Source: Paraburkholderia sp. SOS3
GTDB lineage: Bacteria; Pseudomonadota; Gammaproteobacteria; Burkholderiales; Burkholderiaceae
Direction of reading: 5' to 3'
Length of the DNA: 64,000 bases
Assembly: GCF_001922345.1 (NCBI RefSeq)
Contig: NZ_CP018812.1
Location: 2,294,001-2,358,000 of the forward strand
Position numbers and translations under genes: made by a program
Part shown: positions 43,746 through 53,758 of the stretch, piece after piece
How the letters are laid out: each line of letters opens with the position of its first letter
Numbering within the stretch: position 1 is the first letter of the stretch
The notes under the pieces: model-generated
Databases searched by the model: none
Told to the model about the DNA's origin: nothing
What the model saw: only the letters and a program-made list of their open reading frames with translations

Positions 43746-43780
43746 ATAACTTGTTCAATTTCCATTTTACCGGTTACAAT
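43746..43780 (+). promoter_or_regulatory. CGNR-cluster promoter/operator 4 (variant)
   Basis: ATAAC-TTGTTC-N16-GTTAC, a variant with one extra base between the arms (N22) and one mismatch in the first arm. -35 TTGTTC (43751-43756) and -10 TACAAT (43775-43780) are 18 bp apart. The implied transcript start is about 20 nt upstream of CGNR regulator 4. A second CGGTTAC follows at 43789-43795. Confidence 0.5.
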
Positions 43781-43807
43781 CGGCTTCCCGGTTACTGGAG
43801 AAGACTG

Positions 43808-44395
43808 ATGGTTGCCCCTTCCCAAGCGTTTCTGCAGCTTGCTGACGACCCTGCGCTCGACTTCGTCAATACGGTCGCGACCAACGAGGGCGAGCTATTC
43901 GATTACCTCGAAACCGATAGCGATGTGATCGCCTGGCTACAGGCGATGCAGTATCTCGACGCGAAGGAGCAGCCCTCGTTCAGAAAGGGAGCGCTGCTCG
44001 CCGCTGCCCGCCACCTGCGAGATGTCATCAAGAAGCTCGTCATACAGAAAAAAGAAGGAAAGCGAGTGGATGTGGCGGCGCTCAACGCGTTTCTGGGCCA
44101 TGCGCGCTATCACGTGAACCTTGTTCGCAAGGCACACGGGCATCTCGATGTCGTTCACGAATACGAGCGCTCGTCGCCGGAGCAACTGCTGGCGCCCGTC
44201 GCGCAAGCGGCTGCGGAACTGCTTGCAACCGGAGACTTCGAGCTGGTCAGGAAATGCGAGGCCGACGATTGCGTGCTGTGGTTTTACGATCGAACCAAGG
44301 CGCATCGGCGCCGCTGGTGCAGCATGGCAATGTGCGGAAATCGCCATAAAGTTGCGAACTTTCGTGCCCGCCAGAAGTACGCCGCGAGCGAATGA
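43808..44395 (+). CDS. CGNR zinc-finger regulator 4 (ABATE domain)
   Basis: A 195-residue CGNR protein, paralogue of regulators 1 and 2. N-terminal QAFLQLADDPALDFVNTVATNEGELFDYLETDSDVIAWLQAMQYLD is the ABATE domain. The zinc finger reads KCEADDCVLWFYDRTKAHRRRWCSMAMCGNRHKVANFRARQ with all four Cys. TGGAGAA lies 9 nt upstream of ATG 43808; the 57-codon extension to 43637 would run through the promoter and is rejected. All three related CGNR proteins here (1, 2, 4) have 195 residues and a promoter of the same design. Regulatory role predicted. Confidence 0.9.
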   Translation: MVAPSQAFLQLADDPALDFVNTVATNEGELFDYLETDSDVIAWLQAMQYLDAKEQPSFRKGALLAAARHLRDVIKKLVIQKKEGKRVDVAALNAFLGHARYHVNLVRKAHGHLDVVHEYERSSPEQLLAPVAQAAAELLATGDFELVRKCEADDCVLWFYDRTKAHRRRWCSMAMCGNRHKVANFRARQKYAASE

Positions 44396-44848
44396 TCGCG
44401 ACGCACCTTCGTGCAGCAACGTCGACAAGACACCCTATCATCAGCCCTCGCAGAGCGCACGCGGACAAAAAGTAGAAAATCCGTGGCGCGCATTGCGCCG
44501 GGACCCGCCAACTCAACGCACACACCATCGTGCAATAGCGCGTAACAGAACACCGTGGCGCTATCGAAGTCGCTTGCACGGTGACTTGTTGCAGGCGTAA
44601 GCGCCAACACATAGAAGTTCATCGTCCCGTTGCGGGCAGTCGAGGCATCGCAGCAACCGCACCGCAGCAGCCGTCTGCACGCTATCCCACGCCGCTCCCG
44701 TCATATCAGCTATTCCAAGCCTGGTGCAGCGTTGACGCTCCTACTCCGTACCTACTACTATGCACGAACGTCGAGTGCTGTTGCATTGGGTCCGTTTCAG
44801 CAGGAGTTCTGTTCATCCTGGCATCTCACGGATCTGTTTTAGCCGCAC
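44396..44848. other. 453-bp spacer, no supported gene
   Basis: Short frames on both strands without recognisable features. It includes the upstream region of the shortened LysR gene. No strong hairpin with a T-run seen. Confidence 0.5.
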
Positions 44849-45598
44849 ATGAGCAAAACCGGTATGAAGAACATCGATTACCAACTGCGTCAATTCGTTA
44901 AGGTTGCTTCTTATAAATCTTTGTCCGAAGCCGCTGTCGCACTGAATGTCACGCAGTCGGCATTGAGCAAGCAGTTGAGGGAAATCGAGCTTGCGGTTGG
45001 GCATCGGGTCTTTCGCCGCCACGGCCGCGGTATCGAACTGACGAAACAGGGCGATGCGCTCCGGCGCGCGGTGCGGGCCGCTTACAACCTGGTGGATGCA
45101 ACGATCGGCCAGATCCGCGCGACGCATGACCGCACACCGGGCATGACATTGCGAGTCGCGACGTTGCATGGCCACTCACAGCGCGTCGTAAACGAACTTC
45201 TCGCGACCACGCCGGGCAAGCAGCCCGAAATGAATCTAACAGTAATGGAGGGTTCGGCAGCCGACGTGTACCGCCTCGTCGAAACAGGTATCGCCGACGT
45301 GGGCTTTATCGAAAGCGCCACAGAAATACCGGATACGCTCGAGCTAAGCAGCGCAGCGCCGGATCGCGGCGATTCATCCCGGTACGCTCATGGCGAGCGC
45401 TCGGCGCGTGCTGCGATTAGCGATGATATACCGGTTACACGCGTGAGTTGTGTTTCCGCCATCGGCAGCAGCGACATCGCCGCGAATTCTCCGATCGCTG
45501 AAACGATCGACCGAACCATGGGCCAGCGCAATTGCGAAGTCGCGAGGACATTCCTGCGCCTCGTCGCCGTTACCCGAAAAGCGAAGCGCGCGGCGTGA
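44849..45598 (+). CDS. LysR-family regulator with eroded effector domain (probable pseudogene)
   Basis: A 249-residue frame whose first 160 residues are clearly LysR. The HTH is SYKSLSEAAVALNVTQSALSKQLREIELAVGHRVFRRHGRGIELTKQGD, then AAYNLVDATIGQIRATHDRTPGMTLRVATLHGHSQ and VETGIADVGFIESATEIPDTLEL. After that the sequence (SSAAPDRGDSSRYAHGERSARAA...) no longer fits the effector domain, and only FLRLVAVTRKAK at the end resembles the last strand. Normal length is about 300, so about 50 residues of the second subdomain are missing or scrambled. It is a relative of the intact LysR at 37911. DNA binding may persist without ligand control. Start is ATG 44849 or 44864. Confidence 0.75.
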   Translation: MSKTGMKNIDYQLRQFVKVASYKSLSEAAVALNVTQSALSKQLREIELAVGHRVFRRHGRGIELTKQGDALRRAVRAAYNLVDATIGQIRATHDRTPGMTLRVATLHGHSQRVVNELLATTPGKQPEMNLTVMEGSAADVYRLVETGIADVGFIESATEIPDTLELSSAAPDRGDSSRYAHGERSARAAISDDIPVTRVSCVSAIGSSDIAANSPIAETIDRTMGQRNCEVARTFLRLVAVTRKAKRAA

Positions 45599-45781
45599 CG
45601 CCGGCTCGCCGAACCTCCCTTCGACACAACCGTTTGCCGCATTCATACGCATTCCTTTTCATGGCGAGTTCCATCCATGGTTTCTCGATCATCGCGCTGT
45701 CCGTGACAACATATCTGTCATTGAGTAGACTTCTTGCCATTCACAGGTATCGCTGGACCATGACAGAGCAAGCCGCGAACT

Positions 45782-45813
45782 GTAACCAGTAAATCAGATA
45801 TATCCGGTTTTAC
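45782..45813 (+). promoter_or_regulatory. Imperfect CGNR-cluster-like motif upstream of the response regulator
   Basis: GTAAC-N20-GTTTTAC immediately upstream of the response-regulator ATG at 45821. The words AACCAGTA and TATCCGGTT also occur together upstream of CGNR regulator 3 (41861-41880). Spacing differs from the three exact sites, so assignment is tentative. Confidence 0.3.
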
Positions 45814-45820
45814 AGAATTT

Positions 45821-46522
45821 ATGAGCGACACAGCCAGCCGCGGCTCGGCGAGCAATGACAGCAGCGGAATCGTCTATGTGATCGATGACGATTCGCCGAT
45901 CTGCCAGGCAGTCGAATCCCTGTTCCGTTCCGTCGGAATCCACGCGAAGACATTCTCGAGCGCCGTGGATTTTCTGACGAGCGAGATGCCCGACACGCCA
46001 TCGTGTCTGCTCCTCGACGTGCGCTTAAGGGGCCCTAGCGGCTTCGTCGTCCAAAGCCAGATGCGCGAGCGGCACATTCATATTCCGATCATCTTCATGA
46101 CGGCCCACGGCGACGTCGCAATGTCGGTCAAGGCGATGAAAGCCGGTGCGTTCGATTTTCTGACAAAACCCATACGGGATCAGGAATTGCTTGACGTGGT
46201 CGCGGAAGCGCTGAAAGTCGACGAGAAACGCTTGCGCTACCAGCGTTCGCTGGCGGCACTGCGTTACCAATACGATTCGCTTACGCCAAGGCAACGCGAA
46301 GTGATGACGCTCGTCGTAAGCGGTCTGATGAACAAACAGATTGCCTCCCAGATGTGCCTGAGCGAGATCACGGTGAAGATCTACCGGAGGGAGGCCATGA
46401 AGAAGATGGGGGCGGCGACCGTGGCGGATCTCGTTCGCAAAGCGGTTCAGCTCGGCATACAGGATCCCGTGCCCGACGACCTCGCGCACTGCGTCCAGCT
46501 CGCGAAGGACACGGCCGTCTGA
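45821..46522 (+). CDS. Orphan FixJ/NarL-type two-component response regulator
   Basis: A 233-residue regulator. The receiver domain has the acidic pocket IDDDSP (Asp22-24), the phospho-acceptor Asp66 (LLLDVRLRG), Thr94 (FMTAHGD) and Lys116 (LTKPI). A coiled linker leads to a LuxR-type HTH: LTPRQREVMTLVVSGLMNKQIASQMCLSEITVKIYRREAMKKMGAATVADLVRKAV. This is the FixJ/TtrR/StyR-like arrangement. No histidine kinase gene is adjacent on either side, so it is an orphan within this window. It begins right after an AT-rich segment with a CGNR-cluster-like motif, and may be regulated with the cluster. Confidence 0.92.
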   Translation: MSDTASRGSASNDSSGIVYVIDDDSPICQAVESLFRSVGIHAKTFSSAVDFLTSEMPDTPSCLLLDVRLRGPSGFVVQSQMRERHIHIPIIFMTAHGDVAMSVKAMKAGAFDFLTKPIRDQELLDVVAEALKVDEKRLRYQRSLAALRYQYDSLTPRQREVMTLVVSGLMNKQIASQMCLSEITVKIYRREAMKKMGAATVADLVRKAVQLGIQDPVPDDLAHCVQLAKDTAV

Positions 46523-46643
46523 GCACATTCCATCGGTCCGCAATGACATTGCCGGAATAGAAACCATCGGTCGCGTGTCCAGTAAGGGTGCAACTGCGCA
46601 AAGCAGATAGGAACGGCGCAGTTGCCTTCACCGAGACACTGCG

Positions 46644-47627
46644 ATGACCACACCGTCCCACCATCTGTCCTATCGCCGCGGACCCGCCGTCGAATACGAG
46701 TGGCAGCAGGGTTTGCGCTCGCTCGGCATCCACTGCAGGATGGATCCGCTGCGTTCGATCGATGCCGGCTTTACCAGCTGGAGCGCCGGGCAGATCGCGA
46801 TCATGTCCGCTGATTTTCGCCATCAGACGATTACCCCGGTTTCCCCCGACGAATCGGTACTAACGCACGATCATCTGTTTCTCAAGGTCGTGAAAAGCGG
46901 TTGGGCCACGATCGAGCAGCGCGGACAAACGCGCGTGATTCGCGAAGGCGACGTCGTTGTTCTCGATCCCAAGGAGCCTTACCGCGAAATCGTCACGGAA
47001 CGCGCGTCCGGCCTGGGCCTGCGCTTTCCGCGTTCCGCGTTGCGCGAACGCGGCTTTCGCTGCGCATTGCGCGGTCTCTATCTGCCCGATGTGTCTTCGC
47101 CGGATGTGCAGGCAGTGCGCGCGCTAATCGAGTGTCTTGGTCAGCGATCGGGCGCGTCCAGCACCGAGGTCAGGCGCCGTCTCGGCGATCAGTTGCTCGA
47201 TCTGCTCGATATCGTCATCGACGATCCGACCGTGGCTCGCACAGGACGCGGGGCGGCCGCCATTCTCTTCAAGGCCAGGCAGTTTATTTCGCGCAACGCC
47301 GGCAATGCGGACCTCTCGCCATCGCAGATTGCCGCGCACGCGTGCGTCTCCGAAAAGCATTTGAGCCGCATTTTCTCGGCGCAAGGGACGTCGTTGATGC
47401 GCTACGTGCAGTCGGTGCGTCTCGAACGCGCCGCGCGGCTGCTTGCGGCAACGCCATGGAAACGCAATCTCGTCGTACAGGTTGCATTCGAGTGCGGATT
47501 TACGACCGCTTCACATTTCAGCCGCGCGTTCAAGGAGCGATTCGGTGTCGCGCCAAGCGAAGCGCAGACGCTTGGTCTGCTATCGCCGGACGGCGCGTAC
47601 GGGCTCGAGGCGACGGAAAAGCGCTAG
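46644..47627 (+). CDS. AraC-family transcriptional regulator (AraC_binding_2 type)
   Basis: A 327-residue regulator. The N-terminal cupin-like domain (QIAIMSADFRHQTITPVSPDESVLTHDHLFLKVVKSGWATIEQRGQTRVIREGDVVVLDPKEPYREIV) matches the AraC_binding_2 type of FeaR/NphR-like activators. The C-terminal double HTH is DLSPSQIAAHACVSEKHLSRIFSAQGTSLMRYVQSVRLERAARLLAA followed by VVQVAFECGFTTASHFSRAFKERFGVAPSEAQ. Length is normal. Convergent with the suf operon (27 bp between stops). Such regulators often control aromatic or amine catabolism; the target here is not evident. Confidence 0.92.
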   Translation: MTTPSHHLSYRRGPAVEYEWQQGLRSLGIHCRMDPLRSIDAGFTSWSAGQIAIMSADFRHQTITPVSPDESVLTHDHLFLKVVKSGWATIEQRGQTRVIREGDVVVLDPKEPYREIVTERASGLGLRFPRSALRERGFRCALRGLYLPDVSSPDVQAVRALIECLGQRSGASSTEVRRRLGDQLLDLLDIVIDDPTVARTGRGAAAILFKARQFISRNAGNADLSPSQIAAHACVSEKHLSRIFSAQGTSLMRYVQSVRLERAARLLAATPWKRNLVVQVAFECGFTTASHFSRAFKERFGVAPSEAQTLGLLSPDGAYGLEATEKR

Positions 47628-47653
47628 CGCGATAAACAATCGGCACGCGGCCG

Positions 47654-47992
47654 CTAGAACATCCCAAGTTGAAGACGCGCGGCTTCGGTCATGCGTGCCT
47701 TTGTCCAGGGCGGGTCCCATACGAGGTCGATCCGGACATCGCGCACGCCCGCTAGCGAGAAGACCTCCTCCTCGACTACCGATGGAAAAGTTTCGGCGAC
47801 CGGACACGCGGGCGCGGTCAACGTCATCTGGATTTCCACGCGCCCTTCTTTTTCGTCGACTTTCAGGTCGTAAATCAGCCCCAGATCGTAGATGTTCACC
47901 GGAATCTCCGGATCGTACAGCGTGCGCAATCCCTCGATCACGCGGTCTTCGAGCGCACGCGCGCTTTCGCCGCTAAACGATTCGCCGCTCAT
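47654..47992 (-). CDS. sufT: SufT, Fe-S cluster maturation protein (MIP18/DUF59)
   Basis: A 112-residue SufT. It contains RVIEGLRTLYDPEIPVNIYDLGLIYDL, the DUF59 signature DPEIPVNIxDLGLIY, and MTLTAPACPVAETFP with the conserved reactive Cys. VRDVRIDLVWDPPWTKARM ends the domain. Its ATG overlaps the sufU stop as ATGA, so it is the last gene of the suf operon. SufT acts late in Fe-S protein maturation. AAGGAGC within the end of sufU serves as ribosome site. Confidence 0.94.
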   Translation of the reverse strand: MSGESFSGESARALEDRVIEGLRTLYDPEIPVNIYDLGLIYDLKVDEKEGRVEIQMTLTAPACPVAETFPSVVEEEVFSLAGVRDVRIDLVWDPPWTKARMTEAARLQLGMF

Positions 47993-48438
47993 TCTTCGTG
48001 CTCCTTGCGGCCTTGCAGCGCAGCCGATAACGTGTGCCATGCGAGGGTCGCGCATTTCACGCGTGCCGGATAGTCGCGCACGCCGGCTAGCACACGGGTT
48101 TTGCCGAGACCTTCGGTATCGTGTTGCGCGGGTTCGCGATCACTCGTCACCATACCCTGAAAGCGCTCGATCAGCCGTTGCGCCTCTTCCAGCGTTTTGC
48201 CCTTGACGAGATCGGTCATCATCGACGCCGATGCGGTCGCAATCGCACAGCCCTCGCCATCGAATCCGACCTCGATCACGACGCCATTCTCGACGCGCAG
48301 CGCAAGCTCGACACGATCGCCGCACAGCGCGTTATACCCTACCGCCGCGTGACTTGCGTGTTCGACCTCATGCCGGTTATGCGGCCGGCGATAGTGATCG
48401 AAGATCACTTCCTGATACAGCTCGCGTATGTCGCTCAT
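47989..48438 (-). CDS. sufU: SufU, zinc-dependent sulfurtransferase/scaffold
   Basis: A 149-residue SufU/NifU-N family protein. The three conserved Cys are in NALCGD, GEGCAIATAS and RVKCATLAWHTL, and the Asp of CGD is present. The insertion between the second and third Cys (QGMVTSDREPAQHDTEGLGKTRVLAGVRDYP) is typical of SufU rather than IscU. It takes sulfur from SufS to feed SufBCD. The start ATG 48438 overlaps the sufS stop as ATGA. Its presence replaces SufE in this operon. Confidence 0.95.
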   Translation of the reverse strand: MSDIRELYQEVIFDHYRRPHNRHEVEHASHAAVGYNALCGDRVELALRVENGVVIEVGFDGEGCAIATASASMMTDLVKGKTLEEAQRLIERFQGMVTSDREPAQHDTEGLGKTRVLAGVRDYPARVKCATLAWHTLSAALQGRKEHEE

Positions 48439-49679
48439 GATCCAAACAGCTCCTTCACACGCGCGAGTCCCTTCACGAGGGCATCGATTTCGCCGTGCGT
48501 GTTGTAAAGCGCGAGCGACGCACGCACCGTTGCGGGGACGTTGAAACGCGCCATCGCCGGCATTGCGCAATGGTGACCGGCGCGCACCGCAATGCCGGCG
48601 TCGCTCAGAATCGAGCCGACGTCGTGCGCATGGATGCCGTCGACGACGAAGGACAGAATGCCGGATTTCTCCGCCGCAGTGCCGATGAGCCGCACGCCGT
48701 CGACGCGCTGCAATTCGCCTGTCGCATACTCGAGCAACGCATGCTCGCATGCTTCGATCGCCTTGAAGCCGAGCGAGCCGATATAGTCGATCGCCGAAGC
48801 AAGCGCAATGGCGCCCCCGATATTCGGCGTGCCCGCCTCGAACTTCCATGGCAGCTCGTTGTACGTGGTCGTTTCGAACGAGACGGTGCGGATCATGTCG
48901 CCGCCGCCCTGCCAGGGCGGCATTGCATCGAGCCACGTCGCCTTGCCGTACAGCACGCCGATGCCGGTCGGACCATACAGCTTATGGCCTGAAAACGCGT
49001 AGAAGTCGCAGTCGAGCGACCGTACGTCGACGGGCATGTGTGCGATTGCCTGCGCGCCGTCGAGCAGCACGGGAATACCGTGCTCGTGCGCGGCCTCGAT
49101 CAGCCGCTTAACCGGATTGACCGTACCGAGCGCATTCGATACATGTGCAAGCGCAACGAGTTTCGTGCGCGGGCCAAGCAGGCGTTGGTAGGCCTCCATA
49201 TCGAGCGTGCCGGTATCGTCGACGGGCACGACTTTCAGTACCGCGCCCGTCTGTTCGCACACGAGCTGCCACGGTACGATATTCGAATGATGCTCGATCG
49301 CGGAAAGCACGATCTCGTCGCCCATCTGCAAACGCGGCCGTGCGAAGCTGTGGGCCACGAGATTGATTGCTTCGGTCGTGCCGCGCACGAAGACGATTTC
49401 CGATGTGTGTGCCGCGTTGATAAACTTCGCGACCGTTGCACGCGAGCGCTCGTACGCTTGCGTTGCACGTTCGGCCAGCCAGTGCACGCCGCGGTGCACG
49501 TTCGAATTCGTGCTGCGGTAATAGTCTGCTTCCGTCGCAATCACGCGATACGGTTTCTGGGTGGTCGCGGCATTGTCGAGATAGATGAGCGGCTTCCCGT
49601 CCGGATGGGTGTCGAGAATCGGAAAATCGCGCCGCCATACGCGCACGAGGTCTTCGCGTTCCAGATCGATGCGTTTCAT
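48435..49679 (-). CDS. sufS: SufS, group II cysteine desulfurase
   Basis: A 414-residue PLP enzyme releasing sulfur from L-cysteine. The PLP Lys is Lys233 (FYAFSGHKLYGPTGIGVLYG), His130 is in SAIEHHSN, and the catalytic Cys371 is in VRAGHHCAMP, the group II signature. The N-terminal LIYLDNAATTQKP is standard. AGGGAG precedes ATG 49679. Downstream sufU overlaps it and sufD is 25 bp upstream. Confidence 0.96.
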   Translation of the reverse strand: MKRIDLEREDLVRVWRRDFPILDTHPDGKPLIYLDNAATTQKPYRVIATEADYYRSTNSNVHRGVHWLAERATQAYERSRATVAKFINAAHTSEIVFVRGTTEAINLVAHSFARPRLQMGDEIVLSAIEHHSNIVPWQLVCEQTGAVLKVVPVDDTGTLDMEAYQRLLGPRTKLVALAHVSNALGTVNPVKRLIEAAHEHGIPVLLDGAQAIAHMPVDVRSLDCDFYAFSGHKLYGPTGIGVLYGKATWLDAMPPWQGGGDMIRTVSFETTTYNELPWKFEAGTPNIGGAIALASAIDYIGSLGFKAIEACEHALLEYATGELQRVDGVRLIGTAAEKSGILSFVVDGIHAHDVGSILSDAGIAVRAGHHCAMPAMARFNVPATVRASLALYNTHGEIDALVKGLARVKELFGS

Positions 49680-49704
49680 ATGCGCTCCCTATGCCTATGC
49701 CTGT

Positions 49705-51039
49705 TCAGGCGTTGTTTGCGTCAGCCGGCGCCTCGTTCATCCGCGTCAGCAATGTGGCTTCGAGACGCGCTTTCAATGCGTCGATCGCCACGCGGTCGAT
49801 CACGTCGCGCGCAAAGGCAAACGTCAGCAGCGCGCGTGCAGCCCGTTCGTCGATGCCGCGCGCACGCAGATAGAACAGTTGCGTTTCATCGATCTGTCCG
49901 ACGGTCGTGCCGTGCGTGCAGCGCACGTCGTCGGCAAAGATTTCGAGTTGAGGCTTGGTGTCGACTTCCGCATTGCGCGACAGCAGCAGGTTGTGATTTG
50001 CCTGATCGGCATCGGTCTTTTGCGCATCCTGGCGCACGACGATGCGTCCGTTGAATACGCCGTGCGCGGCGCCGTCGAGCACGCCACGATAGGTTTCGCG
50101 GCTCGCACATAGCGGGTGCGCATGGTCGATCATCGTGTAGTGGTCGAGATGCTGCTTGCCGTTGCCGACGTAAAGCCCGTCGAGCGATGTCCGGCTGCCC
50201 GGCGCCGCGAGCTCTACGGCGATGGTCGAACGTGCGAGCGCGGCGCCGAACGAAAACGCATACGACGAAAAGCAGCTCGCGTTGCGCTGCTCGGCAATCA
50301 CCGTTCCGGTATGAACGCTGCCTGGCGCCTCGTCCTGCACGCGGTAGTGCTGCACGTCCGAATTGTCGTCCGCATGAATATGCGTCACCGCGTTCGTGTA
50401 ATACCAGTCGCCCTGCGTGCCGACGTACTGTTCTACGACCGCGCAGCGCGCATGTGCACCTGCAACGATCAGGTTCAAAGGTTGAACGGTCAGATCACGC
50501 TTGCCGCCGTCGACAAAGAGCACGTGCAGCGGCCTGTTCAGCTCCGTGCCCGGCGGCACCAGCATGACATAGCCATCGCGTGCGAATGCCGCGTTGAACG
50601 CAGTCAGGCCGTCGAACGCATCTTCGCGTTCCAACCGCTCACGGATCCGCTCTGGAATCTGCTCGAGCGCGTTTGCGAGGCTGCCGATAAACACGCCGGG
50701 CGGCAACGCGCCGAGGTCGGACAATTGTCGAGCCCACACGCCGTTGACAAACACTAACCGGCTCACTCCTTCGAGCGCATGCGCTTTCACAAGCTGTTCA
50801 GCTGCCCTCGGATGAACCTCGTAATCGACGGCCGTCGCAAAGTGCAGCAGCTTGCTGCTCAATATGTCGAGGTTCGTGTACTTCCACGCTTCCTCGGCGC
50901 GCGTCGGAAAGCCCTGAACGCGAAACTGCTCGAACGCGCGCAAGCGCCACTCGTTCACCCACGGCAGTGTTGCACCGGGTAAAGCCGGGGCAAGTGCCGT
51001 GAAGCGGTGCGTCAGATGGTCGAGGGACTCGCTCTTCAT
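49705..51039 (-). CDS. sufD: SufD, Fe-S cluster scaffold complex subunit
   Basis: A 444-residue SufD. Features are FPTRAEEAWKYTNLDIL near the N-terminus, and SRTSLDGLYVGNGKQHLDHYTMIDHAHPLCASRETYRGVLDGAAHGVFNGRIVVRQDAQKTDADQANHNLLLSRNAEVDTKPQLEIFADDVRCTHGTTVGQIDE, which is the beta-helix core with the conserved His of CTHG. It partners with SufB and SufC in the scaffold. ATG 51039 overlaps the sufC stop as ATGA. Confidence 0.96.
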   Translation of the reverse strand: MKSESLDHLTHRFTALAPALPGATLPWVNEWRLRAFEQFRVQGFPTRAEEAWKYTNLDILSSKLLHFATAVDYEVHPRAAEQLVKAHALEGVSRLVFVNGVWARQLSDLGALPPGVFIGSLANALEQIPERIRERLEREDAFDGLTAFNAAFARDGYVMLVPPGTELNRPLHVLFVDGGKRDLTVQPLNLIVAGAHARCAVVEQYVGTQGDWYYTNAVTHIHADDNSDVQHYRVQDEAPGSVHTGTVIAEQRNASCFSSYAFSFGAALARSTIAVELAAPGSRTSLDGLYVGNGKQHLDHYTMIDHAHPLCASRETYRGVLDGAAHGVFNGRIVVRQDAQKTDADQANHNLLLSRNAEVDTKPQLEIFADDVRCTHGTTVGQIDETQLFYLRARGIDERAARALLTFAFARDVIDRVAIDALKARLEATLLTRMNEAPADANNA

Positions 51040-51824
51040 GCGGCCACCTGCGAGGATTGCGGCGCGCGAGCGTTTTCGTCGGAGCCCTCCACGAGCCAGC
51101 CATAGCCGCGCTGTTCGAGTTCGAGCGCCAGTTCGCGCGTGCCGGACCGTACGATTCTGCCCTGCGACAGCACATGCACATAGTCCGGCACGATGTAGTC
51201 GAGCAGCCGCTGATAGTGCGTGACGAGCACGATTGCACGCTCCGGGCTGCGCATCGCATTCACGCCCTTCGCCACGAGTTGCAGTGCATCGATATCGAGG
51301 CCCGAGTCGGTTTCATCGAGAATCGCGAGCTTCGGTTCGAGCACTGCCATCTGCAGAATTTCGTTGCGTTTCTTCTCGCCGCCGGAAAAGCCTTCATTTA
51401 CGGCACGATGCAACAGATCGTCGTTCATCTGCATCATGTCCATCTTGCCGCGCAGCAGATCGAGGAAATCGATCGCGTCGAGTTCAGGCTCGCCGCGATG
51501 CCGGCGTTGCGCGTTGAGTGCCGCACGCAGCAAGTAGACGTTGCTCACACCCGGGATCTCGACCGGATACTGGAACGCGAGAAAAATGCCTTCGCGTGCG
51601 CGCTCTTCGGGTGCCAGCTCGAGCAGGTTCGAACCGAACCACAGGACTTCGCCGCCCGTAATCTCGAACTGGTCGCGGCCCGCCAGCACATTCGCAAGCG
51701 TGCTTTTTCCCGAGCCGTTCGGGCCCATGATCGCGTGTACTTCGCCGGGCCTTACGTCGAGATCGATACCGCGCAGAATGTCCTTGCTTTCAACACTTGC
51801 GCGCAGATTTCTGATTCTCAGCAT
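51036..51824 (-). CDS. sufC: SufC, ABC-type ATPase of the Suf scaffold
   Basis: A 262-residue soluble ABC ATPase. Walker A GPNGSGKST, Q-loop FLAFQYPVEIPGV, signature FSGGEKKRNEI, Walker B LAILDETDSGLDIDAL and switch His LVTHYQRLL are intact and in the SufC-specific form. It drives conformational change in SufBCD. It lies between sufB (57 bp upstream) and sufD (overlap). Confidence 0.97.
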   Translation of the reverse strand: MLRIRNLRASVESKDILRGIDLDVRPGEVHAIMGPNGSGKSTLANVLAGRDQFEITGGEVLWFGSNLLELAPEERAREGIFLAFQYPVEIPGVSNVYLLRAALNAQRRHRGEPELDAIDFLDLLRGKMDMMQMNDDLLHRAVNEGFSGGEKKRNEILQMAVLEPKLAILDETDSGLDIDALQLVAKGVNAMRSPERAIVLVTHYQRLLDYIVPDYVHVLSQGRIVRSGTRELALELEQRGYGWLVEGSDENARAPQSSQVAA

Positions 51825-51881
51825 GATTCAGTGCTCCTCGCTGTTTGCTGCCATTCCGTCTTGCTCGTCGCGTCAGCGTCA

Positions 51882-53330
<1,449 letters not shown>

Positions 53331-53342
53331 GCGTGCTCTCCA

Positions 53343-53370
53343 TTGATTCCCTTGCGTTGATTCCCTTGCG
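53343..53370. repeat. 14-bp tandem duplication upstream of sufB
   Basis: Two exact copies of TTGATTCCCTTGCG (53343-53356, 53357-53370) in the leader of the suf operon, just before the sufB ribosome site. The rest of the 428-bp gap to 53758 shows no gene. Confidence 0.7.
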
Positions 53371-53758
53371 TTCCTGCCACATCGAACAGTGCATGTTCCG
53401 TACCGCATCGATCAAAGTTTATGCTTTATCAGGATCCCTTATGTCGATACGGTTTTATGGTCTTCGGGCGCTATAACCCCACTTTCTTTAGCGCTTTCGT
53501 CGATAAGGTCTTTTCGCCTCGCGGCTCGCACGCGGCGAATCGCGGCAGCGAAACAGCGCTTGCAGCACGTCCGCTCAGGCGAGCCCCTATGGATGTCATG
53601 CGATTTTCAATCGCGGCGCAGCGTGACGGCTTTCGCGCGACCTGAGCCGAATGAGCATGTGTTTGAGCCATCCGGACTGCAAGCCACTACATGTTTCTTC
53701 CTAGAGTGGACCTACGCCATTGCCGATGGCCACGCGTGACGACCCTCAACAGGAGAAC

